From FW021-bin31 sp964422465 (GTDB lineage Bacteria > Bacteroidota > Bacteroidia > Chitinophagales > Chitinophagaceae): a stretch of DNA of 13,341 nucleotides. The position numbers and the translations under genes were made by a program. The notes under the pieces were generated by a model. It was not told where the DNA came from, did not search any database, and saw only the letters and a list, made by a program, of their open reading frames with translations. Of this stretch, positions 12,106 through 13,341 are shown in pieces. The stretch is from contig CAYRBD010000089.1 in assembly GCA_964422465.1 (NCBI GenBank), positions 1-13,341 on the forward strand. Direction: 5' to 3'. Position 1 is the stretch's first letter, and every line of letters starts with the position of its first letter.

Positions 12106-13341
12106 TTATTTATGGGTATTTGACTTCCTTTTTTTATTAAAACCGGGCTCAAAGTAGTGTTTTTTTGAGTTTTTGAAATTTTTTTCTTTTTTCTTTCCTC
12201 TTCTTTCCGATCTACCGGTACGGTATTCCACCCTAACAGGGCGGTCTCCATAGGAAATATTTTTCAGACCAGAGATTAAATCCTCTGCCAGAGGGGCATC
12301 CAGGCGGATCAGTGAGAAGCTGTTATTTACCTCTGCAATACTGATTTCCCGTTTTGCTACCCCGCTATGCCGGCTCAGGAAAGAAAGAAGGTCAAACTTA
12401 TTCAATCCATCGTACTTCCCCAAATTAATAAATAATTTTGTCCGGTTTCCATGATCCCTGCCTGAATTTCCACTTCCTTTAGCTGAAAATTCTTCAATCT
12501 GTTCATCTTTTACAGCAGGCAAACGATCACATTCCATCGCAAGCATACGATTGATCAATTCTTCTTTTGAGAGGTATTCAAGTTGATCCTGGATTTGTGG
12601 TAGAACCTGAGAGAAGCGTTCTTCTTCCACCAGTGTTTCCTGTATTTTTTTAGCAACTCTAAAGAGTTGTTTTTCTCTGACCTGTCCGGGAGAAGGCAAT
12701 TGCCCTTTCACGAATTTCTTCCGGATACGTTTTTCTACCGCCTTGATTTTTCCATAATCCGAGGGGCCTGCCAGTACAACAGAAACGCCGGTTTTGCCGG
12801 CTCTGGCTGTACGTCCGCTGCGATGGGTATAATTCTCCAGTTCATCGGGGAGGCTGTAATTAATTACATGGGTAATGTCATCCACATCAATGCCGCGGGC
12901 GGCTACATCCGTAGCTATTAACAGGCGGATCAGCCGGTTGCGATAGCGCTTCATCACATGGTCTCGTTGTGCCTGAGACAAATCTCCATGAAGGGCATCT
13001 GCGGAATAGCCATCCTTTATGAGGCGGTCGGCTATTTCCTGCGTTTCACGCCGGGTGCGGCAAAATACGATCCCAAACATATCCGGGTGATAATCGGCCA
13101 GGCGTTTTAGTGCTGCATAACGATCCCGAAGGCGGAGCGGGTAATATACGTGCTCAATATTTTCATTGCCCTGGTTTTTGGTGCCCATGGTCATTTCAAC
13201 CGGCTGGTTCATATATTGCCGCGATATGCGCAATACTTCATCTGGCATAGTAGCCGAGAAAAGCCAGGTGTGTTTTTGATCCGGTGTTTTTGATAAGATG
13301 GTATCCAGGTCTTCTTTAAAACCCATGTTCAGCATCTCATC
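12106..13341 (-). CDS. DEAD-box RNA helicase with DbpA-type RNA-binding domain (5' end cut by window)
   Basis: An ATP-dependent RNA helicase of the DeaD/CsdA-DbpA type that unwinds short RNA duplexes in ribosome assembly or RNA decay. The window cuts it inside motif II: the first visible residues, D-E-M-L-N-M-G-F, begin with the last Asp of the DEAD box, so motifs Q, I and Ia are outside. The visible 411 residues hold motif III SAT (29-31), motif V ATDVAARGID (143-152), motif VI HRSGRTARAG (173-182), a helical linker (about 205-285), a DbpA-like RNA-binding domain (about 300-375: TKLFINLGKYDGLNKFDLLSFL ending RPVRVEYR) and a strongly basic tail (KKKEKNFKNSKK, KKRKSNTHK). The true start lies beyond the window, so the Met at 13335 is internal. 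The RRM gene follows after 78 bases. Whether it is DeaD, DbpA or a Bacteroidota-specific relative is unresolved. Confidence 0.95.
   Translation of the reverse strand, partial: DEMLNMGFKEDLDTILSKTPDQKHTWLFSATMPDEVLRISRQYMNQPVEMTMGTKNQGNENIEHVYYPLRLRDRYAALKRLADYHPDMFGIVFCRTRRETQEIADRLIKDGYSADALHGDLSQAQRDHVMKRYRNRLIRLLIATDVAARGIDVDDITHVINYSLPDELENYTHRSGRTARAGKTGVSVVLAGPSDYGKIKAVEKRIRKKFVKGQLPSPGQVREKQLFRVAKKIQETLVEEERFSQVLPQIQDQLEYLSKEELINRMLAMECDRLPAVKDEQIEEFSAKGSGNSGRDHGNRTKLFINLGKYDGLNKFDLLSFLSRHSGVAKREISIAEVNNSFSLIRLDAPLAEDLISGLKNISYGDRPVRVEYRTGRSERRGKKKEKNFKNSKKHYFEPGFNKKRKSNTHK

Overview
The window reads as chromosome of a Bacteroidota bacterium, most likely of the Chitinophagaceae type. 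The evidence is a fused SecD-SecF protein, an RNA-binding protein made of a single RRM, a DEAD-box helicase with a DbpA-type C-terminal domain, a YkfC-like NlpC/P60 enzyme starting M-E-Y-L-I-C, TANNTTTG-like promoter elements, few Shine-Dalgarno sequences and AT-rich gaps. No database search was possible, so placement below phylum is inference.

Left half, all on the minus strand. In transcription order (right to left) these are an ECF sigma factor (9140-9706), its zinc-finger membrane anti-sigma factor (8705-9100), a 974-residue FAD/iron-sulfur 2-hydroxyacid dehydrogenase (5653-8577), a membrane-anchored Deg/HtrA serine protease with two PDZ domains (3979-5493), the SecDF translocase subunit (537-3644) and, 13 bases further on, a small membrane-anchored protein of unknown function cut by the left edge (1-523). 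SecDF, Deg protease and an ECF/anti-sigma pair all concern the cell envelope. The gaps of 127 to 334 bases suggest several transcription units rather than one operon; secDF and the small protein are probably cotranscribed.

Right half. Diverging from the sigma factor is a compact plus-strand cluster: NlpC/P60 peptidase (9787-10557), guanine deaminase (10581-11057) and Nudix hydrolase (11091-11681), with gaps of 23 and 33 bases. It looks like a salvage and housekeeping operon. Converging on it from the right are a DEAD-box RNA helicase (cut by the right edge exactly at its DEAD motif) and an RRM protein, a likely RNA-remodelling pair.

The genes are mostly ordinary housekeeping genes. I see no mobile element, CRISPR array, tRNA, rRNA or defence system. 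The least explained structure lies between genes: three arrays of degenerate 7-base repeats with unrelated words (3745-3812, 3948-3977, 12031-12100), and an 8-base-repeat cluster folded into an inverted repeat (8641-8693). A perfect 15-base inverted repeat also lies in the divergent sigma/NlpC promoter region.
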